Program-made: the position numbers and the translations under genes | Origin: Janthinobacterium sp051380735 | GTDB taxonomy: Bacteria; Pseudomonadota; Gammaproteobacteria; Burkholderiales; Burkholderiaceae_D | DNA length: 64,000 bases | Assembly: GCF_051380735.1 (NCBI RefSeq) | Contig: NZ_JBNYXQ010000002.1 | Location: forward strand, 372,001-436,000 | Direction of reading: 5' to 3' | Shown: positions 17,542 through 26,926 of the stretch, piece after piece | How positions within the stretch are numbered: the stretch's first letter is position 1 | Layout of the letters: every line of letters starts with the position of its first letter | The notes under the pieces: model-generated | Told to the model about the DNA's origin: nothing | Databases searched by the model: none | The model's input: only the letters and a program-made list of their open reading frames with translations

Positions 17542-19077
17542 TTACCCCAAGAATAACTTATACACCGGATTACTCGTCTCGTCCCAATACCGGTACCCGA
17601 GCGTATCGAGGAAACGTGCAAACTCGACCATCTCGTCGGGCGGCACTTGCAGGCCGATCAGGATGCGCCCCACGTCGCCGCCCTGGCTGCGGTAATGGCA
17701 CAGCGAAATATTCCAGTTCGGCGCCATGCTGTCGAGGAAGCGCATCAGCGCACCCGGACGTTCCGGGAATTCGAAGCGGTACAGCAGCTCGTCCTGCGCC
17801 AGCTGGCTCTTGCCGCCCACCAGGTGGCGGATATGCGACTTGGCCAGCTCGTCGTGGGTCAGGTCCAGGGTGCGGAAATCATGCTCCTCGAAACGCTTGG
17901 CCAGCGCGCCCGACTCATGGCGGTCGGCGATCTGGATGCCGACAAACACGTGGGCGTCTTTTTCGTCGCTGATGCGGTAATTGAATTCGGTCACGTTGCG
18001 TGCGCCGATCAGCGAGCAGAAGCGCTTGAAGCTGCCGCGCTGCTCGCGCATGGTGACGGCGAATACGGCTTCGCGGAACTCGCCCAGTTCGGCCCGTTCG
18101 GCCACGAAACGCAAACGGTCGAAATTCATGTTGGCGCCACAGGCTATCGTCACCAGGGTCTGGTTGATGATCGGGTGCTTGGTCAGGCTGGCCCGTTCCA
18201 CATAGGCCTTGGCACCGGCAATGGCCAGCGCGCCGGCAGGCTCCAGAATCGAGCGCGTATCGGTAAACACGTCCTTGATGGCGGCGCAGATGGCGTCGGT
18301 GTCGACGATAATGACTTCATCCACATACTGCTGGGCCAGGCGGAAGGTTTCCTCGCCCACCAGGCGCACCGCCGTGCCATCCGAAAACAGGCCGACGTCG
18401 GGCAGGGTGACCCGCTCCTTTGCTTTCAGGGAGCGCGCCATGGCGTCCGAGTCGACCGTCTGCACGCCGATGATTTTGATGTCGGGACGAATCTGTTTTA
18501 CATAGGCGGCCACGCCGGCGATCAGGCCGCCACCGCCGATGGCGATGAAAATAGCGTGGATAGGGCCCGCATGCTGGCGCAGGATTTCCATGCCGATGGT
18601 GCCTTGGCCGGCGATCACGTCCGGGTCGTCAAACGGGTGCACGAAGGTGAGTTTTTGTTCCTGTTCCAGCGTCAGCGCATGGTTGTAGGCGTCGGTATAG
18701 GAGTCGCCATGCAGCACGATTTCCACGCTGCTGCCACCGCGTGCCCTGACCGCTTCGATTTTCAAGGGCGGCGTAGTGGTTGGCATGACGATCAGCGCGC
18801 GGCAACCGAGGCGCGCCGCCGACAGCGCCACGCCTTGCGCATGGTTGCCGGCCGAGGCGCAAATGACGCCGCGCTTCAGTTGCGCTTCGCTCAGGTGGGC
18901 CATCTTGTTGTAGGCGCCGCGCACCTTGAAGCTGAACACGCTTTGCATGTCCTCGCGTTTGAAGTAAATCTGGTTGCCGATACGCTGGGACAGGTTAGGC
19001 GCCAGTTCCAGCGGCGTTTCGGAGGCAACGTCATAGACGCGGGCGGTCAGGATTTTCTTGAGGTAGTCGATGTTCAT
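17542..19077 (-). CDS. ilvA: threonine ammonia-lyase, biosynthetic, long form
   Basis: 511 residues from the ATG with A at 19077; the frame is open further upstream but MNIDYLKKILTARVYDVA is the family N-terminus. The PLP Lys lies in FSFKVRGAYNKM near 58, the phosphate loop is GGGGLIAGVA, and two ACT-like regulatory domains fill about 325-511 (AVTMREQRGSFKRFC; RFEFPERPGALMRFLD). It deaminates threonine to 2-oxobutanoate for isoleucine and should be inhibited by isoleucine. Stand-alone gene. Confidence 0.95.
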   Translation of the reverse strand: MNIDYLKKILTARVYDVASETPLELAPNLSQRIGNQIYFKREDMQSVFSFKVRGAYNKMAHLSEAQLKRGVICASAGNHAQGVALSAARLGCRALIVMPTTTPPLKIEAVRARGGSSVEIVLHGDSYTDAYNHALTLEQEQKLTFVHPFDDPDVIAGQGTIGMEILRQHAGPIHAIFIAIGGGGLIAGVAAYVKQIRPDIKIIGVQTVDSDAMARSLKAKERVTLPDVGLFSDGTAVRLVGEETFRLAQQYVDEVIIVDTDAICAAIKDVFTDTRSILEPAGALAIAGAKAYVERASLTKHPIINQTLVTIACGANMNFDRLRFVAERAELGEFREAVFAVTMREQRGSFKRFCSLIGARNVTEFNYRISDEKDAHVFVGIQIADRHESGALAKRFEEHDFRTLDLTHDELAKSHIRHLVGGKSQLAQDELLYRFEFPERPGALMRFLDSMAPNWNISLCHYRSQGGDVGRILIGLQVPPDEMVEFARFLDTLGYRYWDETSNPVYKLFLG

Positions 19078-19197
19078 AGTCTGCAAGCGAGTGATTCTGG
19101 GCCAGGAAGTGCACTGGAGCGTGTACGTCGGCATGCCTTGCCCGAGGCGGATAGCGGGGCGGCAAACATGCTCTGTGGAACTGCGGGCCGGTGAGCC

Positions 19198-19230
19198 CTT
19201 GCGCGCCGCACGGTTCGTGCGGCGCGCAAG
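19198..19230. repeat. perfect 15-bp hairpin in the ilvA-yqaA divergent region
   Basis: CTTGCGCGCCGCACG (19198-19212) is the exact complement of CGTGCGGCGCGCAAG (19216-19230) across a GTT loop. It ends 11 bases before a TATAAT (19242-19247) on the plus strand. No T-run follows, so it is not an ordinary terminator for either divergent gene. Confidence 0.85.
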
Positions 19231-19241
19231 CTGCGCTTCAT

Positions 19242-19247
19242 TATAAT
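19242..19247 (+). promoter_or_regulatory. candidate -10 element for the yqaA-like gene
   Basis: Perfect TATAAT 30 bases before the ATG at 19278. The -35 position falls inside the GC-rich hairpin and does not match consensus. Confidence 0.4.
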
Positions 19248-19277
19248 GGAGAGCCTTACCGCATCGTGAAGTGTTCA

Positions 19278-19769
19278 ATGATCGAATCCGCAATCACCTG
19301 GCTGCTGCAACTGATCGCAGCGCCCGAGGTAGGGCTGACATCGGTCTTTCTGATCAGCTTTATTTCAGCAACCTTGCTGCCGCTCGGCTCCGAACCGGCC
19401 GTGTTCGCCGTCATCAAGGCCAATCCCGCCCTGTTCTGGTCCGCCATTTTTGTCGCTACCGTCGGCAATACGCTGGGCGGCGCCGTCGATTACTGGATGG
19501 GCTACCGCGCCAAGCAGGCGTTTGCCAAGGAGCGCGACACGCGCTGGTTCCGCTGGCTGGCCCGCTACGGTGCCAAGACCATGCTGCTGGCCTGGCTGCC
19601 CGGCGTCGGTGACCCGCTGTGCACGCTGGCCGGCTGGCTCAAGTTGCCGTTCTGGCCCAGCGTCGCCTATATGGCGGTCGGCAAGTGCGCGCGCTACCTG
19701 ACCATGACCACCTTGCTGCTGTATGTGCCCGATGGCGTATGGCACCGGATTGGACAAATGCTGTCCTGA
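19278..19769 (+). CDS. YqaA family (SNARE-associated/DedA-like) membrane protein
   Basis: 163 residues from the ATG at 19278, with three to four membrane spans (VFLISFISATLLPLGSEP; ALFWSAIFVATVGNTLGG; TMLLAWLPGVGDPLCTLAGW; YLTMTTLLLYV). The motif GNTLGGAVDYWMG and the DPLCTLAGWLK stretch are typical of YqaA, a short relative of the DedA lipid scramblase-type proteins. Function is not established. Single gene. Confidence 0.85.
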   Translation: MIESAITWLLQLIAAPEVGLTSVFLISFISATLLPLGSEPAVFAVIKANPALFWSAIFVATVGNTLGGAVDYWMGYRAKQAFAKERDTRWFRWLARYGAKTMLLAWLPGVGDPLCTLAGWLKLPFWPSVAYMAVGKCARYLTMTTLLLYVPDGVWHRIGQMLS

Positions 19770-20038
19770 TGCGTGCCATCGTGGGGCGGTTTGCAACGCC
19801 GGTTTGCCCCATCATGGCGCGGCGCGATAATTTGCAGCCTTCCACAAAAGTTGATATTTTTCGGTGGAAAACGGTTCCCTGTGGAAATTTTATTCAGAAA
19901 ATGGCGGGCACCGCCGTATTTGCTTTTGTGGCGAGCATGCTGCTTAAACCTTGCCCTTGCTAAGGCTGTTCCCGCGTGGTGCGGCGCAATAAGATAAAAT
20001 GGCCCTTTAGGGTCCAGTCCTCATCGTCACCATACTCC

Positions 20039-23000
20039 ATGAACGCTCCCGCACATATCCAAGCTTTATTGGCAGAAACGCCCAATGGTCCCGCAGCCAG
20101 CCGCCTGCGCGAAATCCCGTATAACTACACGTCGTTTTCCGATCGCGAGATCGTCATACGCCTGTTGGGAGAGGACTCGTGGCGCCTGCTCGACGAGCTG
20201 CGTGGCGCGCGCCAGACGGGCCGCTCGGCGCGCATGCTGTATGAGGTGCTCGGTGATATCTGGGTAGTGCGCCGCAATCCCTATCTGCAGGATGACCTGC
20301 TCGATAATCCCAAGCGCCGCCAGGGCCTGATCGATGCCCTGCATCACCGGCTGGCCGAAGTTGACAAGCGCCGCCTGTCGATCGACGCGGCCGGCGGCGA
20401 CGCGGCAGCTTCCGGCGAATCGCCCGAAGTGGCGCAGGCGCGCAGCCACAATGTCGAATTGCTGTTGAAAGCGGCCAGCAAGGCGGTGGCCGATTTTGGC
20501 GACGAATTCCGCAAGACCTATGACTTGCGCAAGCGCACCGTCAGGGTGCTGGGCCGCTACACGGAAAAACACAATGTGCGTTTCGACGGCATGACGCGCG
20601 TCTCGCACGTGACCGACGCCACCGACTGGCGCGTGGAATATCCGTTCGTGGTGCTGACTCCGGACACCGAAGAGGAAATGGCCGGCCTGGTGAAAGGCTG
20701 CATCGAGCTGGGGCTGACCATTATCCCGCGCGGCGGCGGCACCGGCTACACGGGTGGCGCAATTCCCCTGACACCGATGTCGGCCGTGATCAACACCGAA
20801 AAACTGATCACCCTGGGCGCCGTCGAAATGACGGTCTTGCCTGGCCTCACGCATGAATACGCGACGATTTATTCGGGCGCTGGCGTGATCACCAATAAAG
20901 TCTCGGAAGCGGCCGAAAAAGCCGGTTTCGTGTTTGCGGTCGACCCGACCTCGGCGCACGCCTCGTGTATCGGCGGCAACGTCGCCATGAATGCGGGCGG
21001 CAAGAAGGCCGTGCTGTGGGGCACGGCGCTCGACAACCTGGCCTCTTGGCGCATGGTCGACCCGAATGGCGACTGGCTCGACGTGACGCGCCTCGACCAT
21101 AACCTGGGCAAGATCCACGATATCGCGCTGGCGCGTTTCCAGCTGGAATGGCGCCACCCGAGCACGCGCGACGCGACCAAACCTAACGCGCCGTTCAAGA
21201 CAGAAATCCTGGAAATTCCCGGCCGTAAATTCCGCAAGGAAGGCTTGGGCAAGGACGTGACCGACAAATTCCTGGCTGGCTTGCCTGGCATCCAGAAAGA
21301 AGGCTGCGACGGCCTGATCACGTCGGCGCGCTGGATCCTGCACAAGATGCCGAAGTTTGCCCGCACCGTCTGCCTGGAATTCTTCGGCCAGGCGCGCGAT
21401 GCGATTCCGTCGATCGTGGAAATCAAGGACTACCTGGACGGCTTGCCGGCCAAGGGCGAGCAATACACGACTATCCGCCTGGCGGGCCTGGAGCACCTGG
21501 ACGAGCGCTATCTGCGCGCGGTCGGCTACGCCACCAAGTCGAAACGCGGCGTGCTGCCGAAGATGGCGCTGTTCGGCGACATCGTCGGCGACGATGAAAA
21601 CGCGGTTGCGCAGGCAGCCTCGGAAGTGGTGCGTATTGCCAACACCCGCGTCGGCGAAGGCTTTGTGGCCGTCAGCCCGGAAGCGCGCAAGAAATTCTGG
21701 CTCGATCGCGCCCGTACGGCCGCGATCGCCAAGCACACCAACGCCTTCAAGATCAATGAAGACGTGGTCATTCCGCTCAACCGCATGGGCGAATATACGG
21801 ACGGCATCGAGCGCATCAATATCGAGCTGTCGATCAAGAACAAGCTGCAACTGGCCGCAGCCCTGACCGGGTTCCTTGGCAAGGGTAACCTGCCGATCGG
21901 CAAGAGCGATGACGCCTCCGACGACCGCGTGGACGACGCCGAAATGCTGGGCGACCGCGCCGAGCAGGCGCAGCAGTTGCTGGCGCAAGTCACCCGCCGC
22001 TGGACGTATCTGCTGGCCCAGCTGGACCGTCCGCTGGCTGACGTCAAGCATGAGCTGGCCGAACTGGGCATGGAGCGTTTGCTGCCGGTGTTCGATGCGC
22101 GCCTGGAAACCCAGCCGCAAGCGACCCTGTTCGACGTGGTACAGGACCGCACCGTGCGCATTACCTGGAAGCAGGAAATGCGAGCCCAGCTGCGCCAGAT
22201 CTTCAACGGCGCCGCCTTCAAGCTGATACTCGATGAAGCAACGGCCATCCACGCGCGCATTTTGCGTAGCCGCGTGTTCGTGGCGCTGCATATGCATGCC
22301 GGCGACGGCAATGTGCACACCAACTTGCCGGTCAACTCGGACAACTACGAAATGCTGCAGGACGCCCACGAAGCCGTGGGCCGCATCATGATTTTGGCGC
22401 GCTCGCTGAACGGCGTGATTTCCGGCGAGCATGGTATCGGCATTACCAAGCTGGAATTTTTGACGGAAGAAGAGATCGGCGACTTCCGCAGCTACAAACT
22501 GCGCATCGATCCGGAAGGCCGTTTCAACAAGGGCAAACTGCTGAACCTGCCTGGCATGGGCGCCGACTTGCGTAACGCCTATACGCCGTCGTTCGGCCTG
22601 ATGGGGCATGAGTCCCTGATCATGCAGCAAAGCGATATCGGCGCGATTGCCGACAGCGTCAAGGACTGCCTGCGCTGCGGCAAGTGCAAGCCTGTCTGCT
22701 CGACCCACGTGCCGCGCGCCAATATGCTGTATTCGCCGCGCGACAAGATCCTGGCGACCTCGTCGCTGATCGAAGCGTTTTTGTACGAAGAGCAGACGCG
22801 GCGCGGCATTTCCATCAAACATTGGGAAGAGTTCGAAGACGTGGCCGACCATTGCACCGTGTGCCACAAATGCGTCACGCCTTGCCCTGTCAATATCGAT
22901 TTCGGCGACGTGTCGATGAATATGCGCAATCTGCTGCGCAAGATGGAAAAGAAGAGTTTCAATCCGGGCACCAAGGCGACCATGCTGTTCCTGAACGCCA

Positions 23001-24079
23001 CCGATCCGGTGACGATCAACGCCACGCGCCAGGTCATGATCGGCTGGGGCTACAAGGCGCAGCGCCTGGGCCACGACTTGCTGAAGAAATTTGCCAAGAA
23101 GCAGACCAAGGCGCCGCCGCCTACCACCGGCAAGCCGCCGGTCAAGGCGCAGGTGATTCACTTCATCAATAAAAAGATGCCGGGCAACCTGCCGAAGAAA
23201 ACCGCGCGCGCGCTGCTCGATATCGAGGACGATAAAGTCATTCCCATCATCCGCAATCCGAAGACCACCACGGCCGATACGGAAGCCGTGTTCTACTTCC
23301 CAGGCTGCGGCTCGGAACGTCTGTTCTCGCAAGTGGGCCTGGCCACGCAAGCCATGTTGTGGGAAGTGGGCGTGCAGACGGTCTTGCCGCCTGGTTACCT
23401 GTGCTGCGGTTATCCGCAGCGCGGTGCCGGCGAGTTCGACAAGGCCGAAAAGATGATGACGGATAACCGCGTGCTGTTCCACCGCATGGCCAACACGCTC
23501 AATTACCTCGATATCAAAACGGTGCTGGTGTCGTGCGGCACCTGTTACGACCAGCTGGCCACGTATCAGTTCGAGAAGATCTTCCCGGGCTGCCGCATTA
23601 TGGATATCCATGAATACCTGCTGGAAAAACAGGTCAAGCTGGAGGGCGTAAACGGCACGCGCTATATGTACCACGAGCCTTGCCACAATCCGATGAAGCT
23701 GCAGGAGTCAAGCAAGACCATCAATTCGCTGATCAGCACGGTGGATAACGTCAAGATCGAAAAGAATGACCGTTGCTGCGGCGAATCCGGTTCGCTGGCC
23801 GTCACGCGCCCCGATATTTCCACGCAAGTGCGTTTCCGCAAGGAAGAAGAAATGGTCAAGGGCGCCGACAAGCTGCGCGGCGACGGTTTTACGGGCGACG
23901 TCAAAATCCTCACCAGCTGCCCGTCCTGCCTGCAAGGCCTGTCGCGCTACAATGATGATTCGGGCACCACCGCCGACTATATCGTCGTCGAGATCGCCAA
24001 ACACTTGCTGGGAGAGAACTGGATGCCGGACTACGTGAAACGCGCCAACGATGGCGGTATCGAGCGGGTGCTGGTGTAA
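20039..24079 (+). CDS. DUF3683 / FAD-linked oxidase / Fe-S / CCG-domain oxidoreductase (GlcD-GlcF-like fusion)
   Basis: 1346 residues from the ATG at 20039. In order: an N-terminal DUF3683 domain (REIPYNYTSFSDREIVIRLLG, about 20-150); an FAD_binding_4 domain (TIIPRGGGTGYTGGAIP near 232-248); an FAD-oxidase C domain (HMHAGDGNVHTN); two 4Fe-4S motifs (CLRCGKCKPVC and CTVCHKCVTPCP); and two CCG domains (FPGCGSERLF; CCGYPQRG; EPCHNPM; CCGESGS). The make-up fits a D-2-hydroxyacid (lactate or glycolate) dehydrogenase passing electrons to quinone, as if GlcD and GlcF were fused. Substrate is unknown. The stop overlaps the next gene (TAATG). Confidence 0.9.
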   Translation: MNAPAHIQALLAETPNGPAASRLREIPYNYTSFSDREIVIRLLGEDSWRLLDELRGARQTGRSARMLYEVLGDIWVVRRNPYLQDDLLDNPKRRQGLIDALHHRLAEVDKRRLSIDAAGGDAAASGESPEVAQARSHNVELLLKAASKAVADFGDEFRKTYDLRKRTVRVLGRYTEKHNVRFDGMTRVSHVTDATDWRVEYPFVVLTPDTEEEMAGLVKGCIELGLTIIPRGGGTGYTGGAIPLTPMSAVINTEKLITLGAVEMTVLPGLTHEYATIYSGAGVITNKVSEAAEKAGFVFAVDPTSAHASCIGGNVAMNAGGKKAVLWGTALDNLASWRMVDPNGDWLDVTRLDHNLGKIHDIALARFQLEWRHPSTRDATKPNAPFKTEILEIPGRKFRKEGLGKDVTDKFLAGLPGIQKEGCDGLITSARWILHKMPKFARTVCLEFFGQARDAIPSIVEIKDYLDGLPAKGEQYTTIRLAGLEHLDERYLRAVGYATKSKRGVLPKMALFGDIVGDDENAVAQAASEVVRIANTRVGEGFVAVSPEARKKFWLDRARTAAIAKHTNAFKINEDVVIPLNRMGEYTDGIERINIELSIKNKLQLAAALTGFLGKGNLPIGKSDDASDDRVDDAEMLGDRAEQAQQLLAQVTRRWTYLLAQLDRPLADVKHELAELGMERLLPVFDARLETQPQATLFDVVQDRTVRITWKQEMRAQLRQIFNGAAFKLILDEATAIHARILRSRVFVALHMHAGDGNVHTNLPVNSDNYEMLQDAHEAVGRIMILARSLNGVISGEHGIGITKLEFLTEEEIGDFRSYKLRIDPEGRFNKGKLLNLPGMGADLRNAYTPSFGLMGHESLIMQQSDIGAIADSVKDCLRCGKCKPVCSTHVPRANMLYSPRDKILATSSLIEAFLYEEQTRRGISIKHWEEFEDVADHCTVCHKCVTPCPVNIDFGDVSMNMRNLLRKMEKKSFNPGTKATMLFLNATDPVTINATRQVMIGWGYKAQRLGHDLLKKFAKKQTKAPPPTTGKPPVKAQVIHFINKKMPGNLPKKTARALLDIEDDKVIPIIRNPKTTTADTEAVFYFPGCGSERLFSQVGLATQAMLWEVGVQTVLPPGYLCCGYPQRGAGEFDKAEKMMTDNRVLFHRMANTLNYLDIKTVLVSCGTCYDQLATYQFEKIFPGCRIMDIHEYLLEKQVKLEGVNGTRYMYHEPCHNPMKLQESSKTINSLISTVDNVKIEKNDRCCGESGSLAVTRPDISTQVRFRKEEEMVKGADKLRGDGFTGDVKILTSCPSCLQGLSRYNDDSGTTADYIVVEIAKHLLGENWMPDYVKRANDGGIERVLV

Positions 24080-24528
24080 TGGCCACGCCTTGTGACCTGT
24101 GCACTTTGCTCGACGGTTTTTCCGGCAAGCAGGGCCTTGACGCCTTGCTGTGGCGCAGCGAGCGCCTGTCGGTGGTGGCCGTCGATGACCCTGCCTACCC
24201 GGGCTTTTGCCGCGTCATCTGGAACCGCCACGTCAGGGAAATGACGGATCTGACACCAGGCGAGCGCAACTATGTCATGGAAGTGGTGTGGCAGGTCGAG
24301 CTGGCTGTGCGCGAAGTGATGCAGCCGGAAAAGGTCAACGTGGCCAGCTTCGGCAACATGACGCCGCACGTGCACTGGCATGTGATACCACGCTACCTGG
24401 ACGACGCGCATTTCCCGAACCCGAGCTGGGCCGTGGTCCAGCGCAGTACGCCACCCGAGGTGCTGGCCGCGCGCCGCGCCTTGTTGCCGGCACTGCGTAC
24501 CGCCATCATCGAACGTCTGACCGCATAA
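24079..24528 (+). CDS. HIT family hydrolase
   Basis: 149 residues. The histidine triad reads HVHWHVIPR near 95-103, with Zn-type CDLC at 5-8. HIT proteins hydrolyse or transfer nucleoside phosphates such as AMP-lysine or diadenosine polyphosphates. Translationally coupled to the large oxidoreductase by a one-base overlap. Confidence 0.9.
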   Translation: MATPCDLCTLLDGFSGKQGLDALLWRSERLSVVAVDDPAYPGFCRVIWNRHVREMTDLTPGERNYVMEVVWQVELAVREVMQPEKVNVASFGNMTPHVHWHVIPRYLDDAHFPNPSWAVVQRSTPPEVLAARRALLPALRTAIIERLTA

Positions 24529-24539
24529 AGAATTTATCA

Positions 24540-24983
24540 ATGAGCACAACTACCCCCCAGCCGACCGGCATCACCGTACGCAACCAGTCGCGCGTGCTGG
24601 AAATTACCTTTGACGATGGCGCCGCCTTTTCGCTGCCCTTCGAATACCTGCGCGTGTACTCGCCGTCGGCCGAAGTGCAAGGCCATGGCAAGGGCCAGGA
24701 AACCCTGCAGCTGGGCAAGCGCCTGGTAGGCCTGAACAGCCTCGACCCGGTCGGCAACTACGCCGTCCAGCCCACCTTCAGCGACGGCCACAATTCCGGC
24801 CTGTACACCTGGACCTATCTGTACAAGCTGGGCGCCGAGCAGGCGACCCTTTGGCAGCAATACCTGGACAAGCTGACGGCGGCCGGTTTTCCGGGCGACA
24901 GCGGGCGCGACGCCAAGGCCGACATGACGATCAAGCAGTCGTCGGGCCATGTGCATGGACCAAGCTGCGGCCACAAGCACTGA
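24540..24983 (+). CDS. DUF971 (GBBH-like N-terminal) protein
   Basis: 147 residues. The single domain (about 8-95: ITVRNQSRVLEITFDDGAAF; LPFEYLRVYSPSAEVQGH) is the DUF971 fold found at the N-terminus of gamma-butyrobetaine hydroxylase. Stand-alone copies are widespread next to ubiquinone or Fe-S genes and are thought to act in Fe-S cluster assembly. The tail is His-rich (HVHGPSCGHKH), suitable for metal binding. Starts 11 bases after the HIT gene. Confidence 0.85.
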   Translation: MSTTTPQPTGITVRNQSRVLEITFDDGAAFSLPFEYLRVYSPSAEVQGHGKGQETLQLGKRLVGLNSLDPVGNYAVQPTFSDGHNSGLYTWTYLYKLGAEQATLWQQYLDKLTAAGFPGDSGRDAKADMTIKQSSGHVHGPSCGHKH

Positions 24984-25031
24984 GTGTGACGCTATAGCGG
25001 CGCGTGTGTACGGCAAACGGCTGGCCGCTTG

Positions 25032-25037
25032 TATAAT
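25032..25037 (+). promoter_or_regulatory. candidate -10 element for ubiE
   Basis: Perfect TATAAT 28 bases before the ubiE ATG; no good -35 at 16-18 bases. Confidence 0.4.
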
Positions 25038-25064
25038 GCAGCCAAATCAACAGGGCTGCCTACC

Positions 25065-25799
25065 ATGACCAATACGACACATTTCGGATACAAAACCGTT
25101 GCAGAAGAAGATAAAGTGCGCGAAGTCGCCAAGGTGTTCCATTCCGTCGCTGCCAAATATGACGTGATGAACGACCTGATGTCGGGCGGCCTGCATCGCT
25201 TGTGGAAGACCTTTACGATTGCCAACGCGGGTGTACGCCCCGGCTTCAAGGTGCTCGATATTGCCGGTGGCACGGGTGACTTGTCCAAGGCCTTTGCAAA
25301 ACAAGCCGGCCCGACCGGCGAAGTCTGGCTGACCGATATCAACGAGTCGATGCTGCGCGTGGGGCGCGACCGCCTCTTGAATCGCGGCCTGTTGACCCCC
25401 ACCATGTTGTGCGACGCGGAAAAACTGCCGTTCCCCGATAATTATTTTGACCGTGTCAGCGTGGCCTTTGGCCTGCGCAACATGACGCACAAGGATGTGG
25501 CACTGGCCGAAATGCGCCGCGTGCTCAAACCAGGCGGCAAGTTGCTGGTGCTGGAGTTTTCCAAAGTGGCGGCGCCGCTGCAAAAACCGTACGACCTGTA
25601 TTCGTTTTCGGTGCTGCCGTGGTTCGGGCAAAAGATCGCCGGCGACGCGGAAAGCTATCGCTACCTGGCTGAATCGATCCGCATGCATCCGGACCAGGAA
25701 ACCCTGAAAACGATGATGGAAACGGCCGGCCTCGAACGCGTGCAGTACTACAATTTGACGGCAGGCATCGCCGCTTTGCACACCGGCATCAAGATGTAA
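25065..25799 (+). CDS. ubiE: bifunctional demethylmenaquinone / 2-methoxy-6-polyprenyl-benzoquinol C-methyltransferase
   Basis: 244 residues from the ATG at 25065. Class I SAM methyltransferase with VLDIAGGTGDLSKAF (motif I), RVSVAFGLRNMTHKDVALAEMRRVLKPGG and the UbiE signature YDVMNDLMSGGLHRLWK. It adds the C-methyl of ubiquinone (and menaquinone where present). Begins a cluster of ubiquinone genes with ubiJ and ubiB. Confidence 0.95.
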   Translation: MTNTTHFGYKTVAEEDKVREVAKVFHSVAAKYDVMNDLMSGGLHRLWKTFTIANAGVRPGFKVLDIAGGTGDLSKAFAKQAGPTGEVWLTDINESMLRVGRDRLLNRGLLTPTMLCDAEKLPFPDNYFDRVSVAFGLRNMTHKDVALAEMRRVLKPGGKLLVLEFSKVAAPLQKPYDLYSFSVLPWFGQKIAGDAESYRYLAESIRMHPDQETLKTMMETAGLERVQYYNLTAGIAALHTGIKM

Positions 25800-25829
25800 C
25801 TGAAGTTTGCAGCAAAACCAGGAGATGGA

Positions 25830-26783
25830 ATGAAACTGAAAAAATTTATGGTCGGCATGATGTTGGCCGCTACCACCGTATCCATGCTGGGCGAGGCGCT
25901 GGCCCGCCCGATGGGCGGTGGCCGCTCCATCGGCCGCCAGTCGCAAAGCGTCAGCCGCCAGGCGCCTGCGCCCGCACCGGCCCCTGCGCCGGCGGCCGCA
26001 CAACGCCAGGCACAGCCGGCGCCAGCTGCGCCGGCCCCGGCCGCCGCTGCCAAACCGCCTAGCCGCTGGAAGGGTATTCTGGGCGGCGCCTTGCTGGGCC
26101 TGGGACTGGGCGCGCTGCTGTCGCATTTTGGCCTGGGGGGCGCCATGGCCAGCATGCTCAGCAGCTTGCTGATGGTGGCCTTGCTGGCTGCAGCAGCCTA
26201 TTTCATCTACCGCATGGTGCGCGGCAAGCGCGAAAGCAATGGTAATTCCGGCAACGCGCCGTTTGCCGGTTTTGGTGGCAACACGCCTGCGCCGGCTGGC
26301 AATACGCCGGACATCGGTTCGCGCATTGCGCCGCTGCCGCCGCTGCAGCCCGTCTCGTCCGGCGTCGGCCTGGACAAACCGGTGGAACCGGTAGCGCCCG
26401 CGCAATGGGGCGTGCCAGCCGATTTCGACCAGGCAGCCTTTTTACGCCATGCGAAAAGCAACTTCATTCGCCTGCAGGCTGCCTGGGACAAGGCCGACGT
26501 CAACGATATCCGCGAGTTCACCACGCCGGAAGTGTATGCCGAACTACGCATGCAGATCCAGGAACGTGGCGCGCAAGCGGACTTTACCGACGTGGTTACC
26601 ATCGAGGCCGAGCTGCTGGGCATCGAGACCAGCGCCAACGATTACCTGGCCAGCGTGAAGTTTATCGGCCAGATCCGTTCCGCGCCGGGCGCTGCCGCCG
26701 AGCCATTTTCGGAAGTGTGGAATATGTCGAAACCGCTCAGCGGCAGCAGCGGCTGGGTGCTGGCAGGTATCCAGCAATTGTAA
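25830..26783 (+). CDS. Tim44-like domain membrane protein
   Basis: 317 residues with a signal peptide (1-25, ending EALARP). A Pro/Ala/Gln-rich linker (30-80) leads to two hydrophobic segments (about 87-105, GILGGALLGLGLGALL, and 115-132, MLSSLLMVALLAAAAYFIYR). The C-terminal Tim44 domain (about 195-315: FLRHAKSNFIRLQAAWDKADVNDIREF) resembles the mitochondrial import subunit and MRPL45. The bacterial role is unknown. Usually found between ubiE and ubiJ in beta-proteobacteria. Confidence 0.88.
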   Translation: MKLKKFMVGMMLAATTVSMLGEALARPMGGGRSIGRQSQSVSRQAPAPAPAPAPAAAQRQAQPAPAAPAPAAAAKPPSRWKGILGGALLGLGLGALLSHFGLGGAMASMLSSLLMVALLAAAAYFIYRMVRGKRESNGNSGNAPFAGFGGNTPAPAGNTPDIGSRIAPLPPLQPVSSGVGLDKPVEPVAPAQWGVPADFDQAAFLRHAKSNFIRLQAAWDKADVNDIREFTTPEVYAELRMQIQERGAQADFTDVVTIEAELLGIETSANDYLASVKFIGQIRSAPGAAAEPFSEVWNMSKPLSGSSGWVLAGIQQL

Positions 26784-26862
26784 GAAACTTGCTGAAGTTG
26801 GGCTTAAGCTGGTGCGCACTGCGCGACGCTTGACGAAGTTTGCCTGATGAAATGTTAAGATC

Positions 26863-26903
26863 AAGACCGCCCGCAGGTATTTCGGGCGGTCTTTTCTTTT
26901 TAA
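26863..26903 (+). terminator. Rho-independent terminator after the Tim44-domain gene
   Basis: AAGACCGCCCG (26863-26873) pairs perfectly with CGGGCGGTCTT (26883-26893) across a 9-base loop, followed by a T-rich tract. It separates ubiE-Tim44 from ubiJ-ubiB, although ubiJ starts only ~24 bases after it. Confidence 0.9.
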
Positions 26904-26926
26904 GGGCGCGCCTGGCGCGCAAGCAT

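Noticed and set aside
20066..23686. 1206-codon minus-strand frame
   Set aside because: Fully antisense to the DUF3683 oxidoreductase, with Arg/His/Gln-rich composition typical of a GC-rich shadow.
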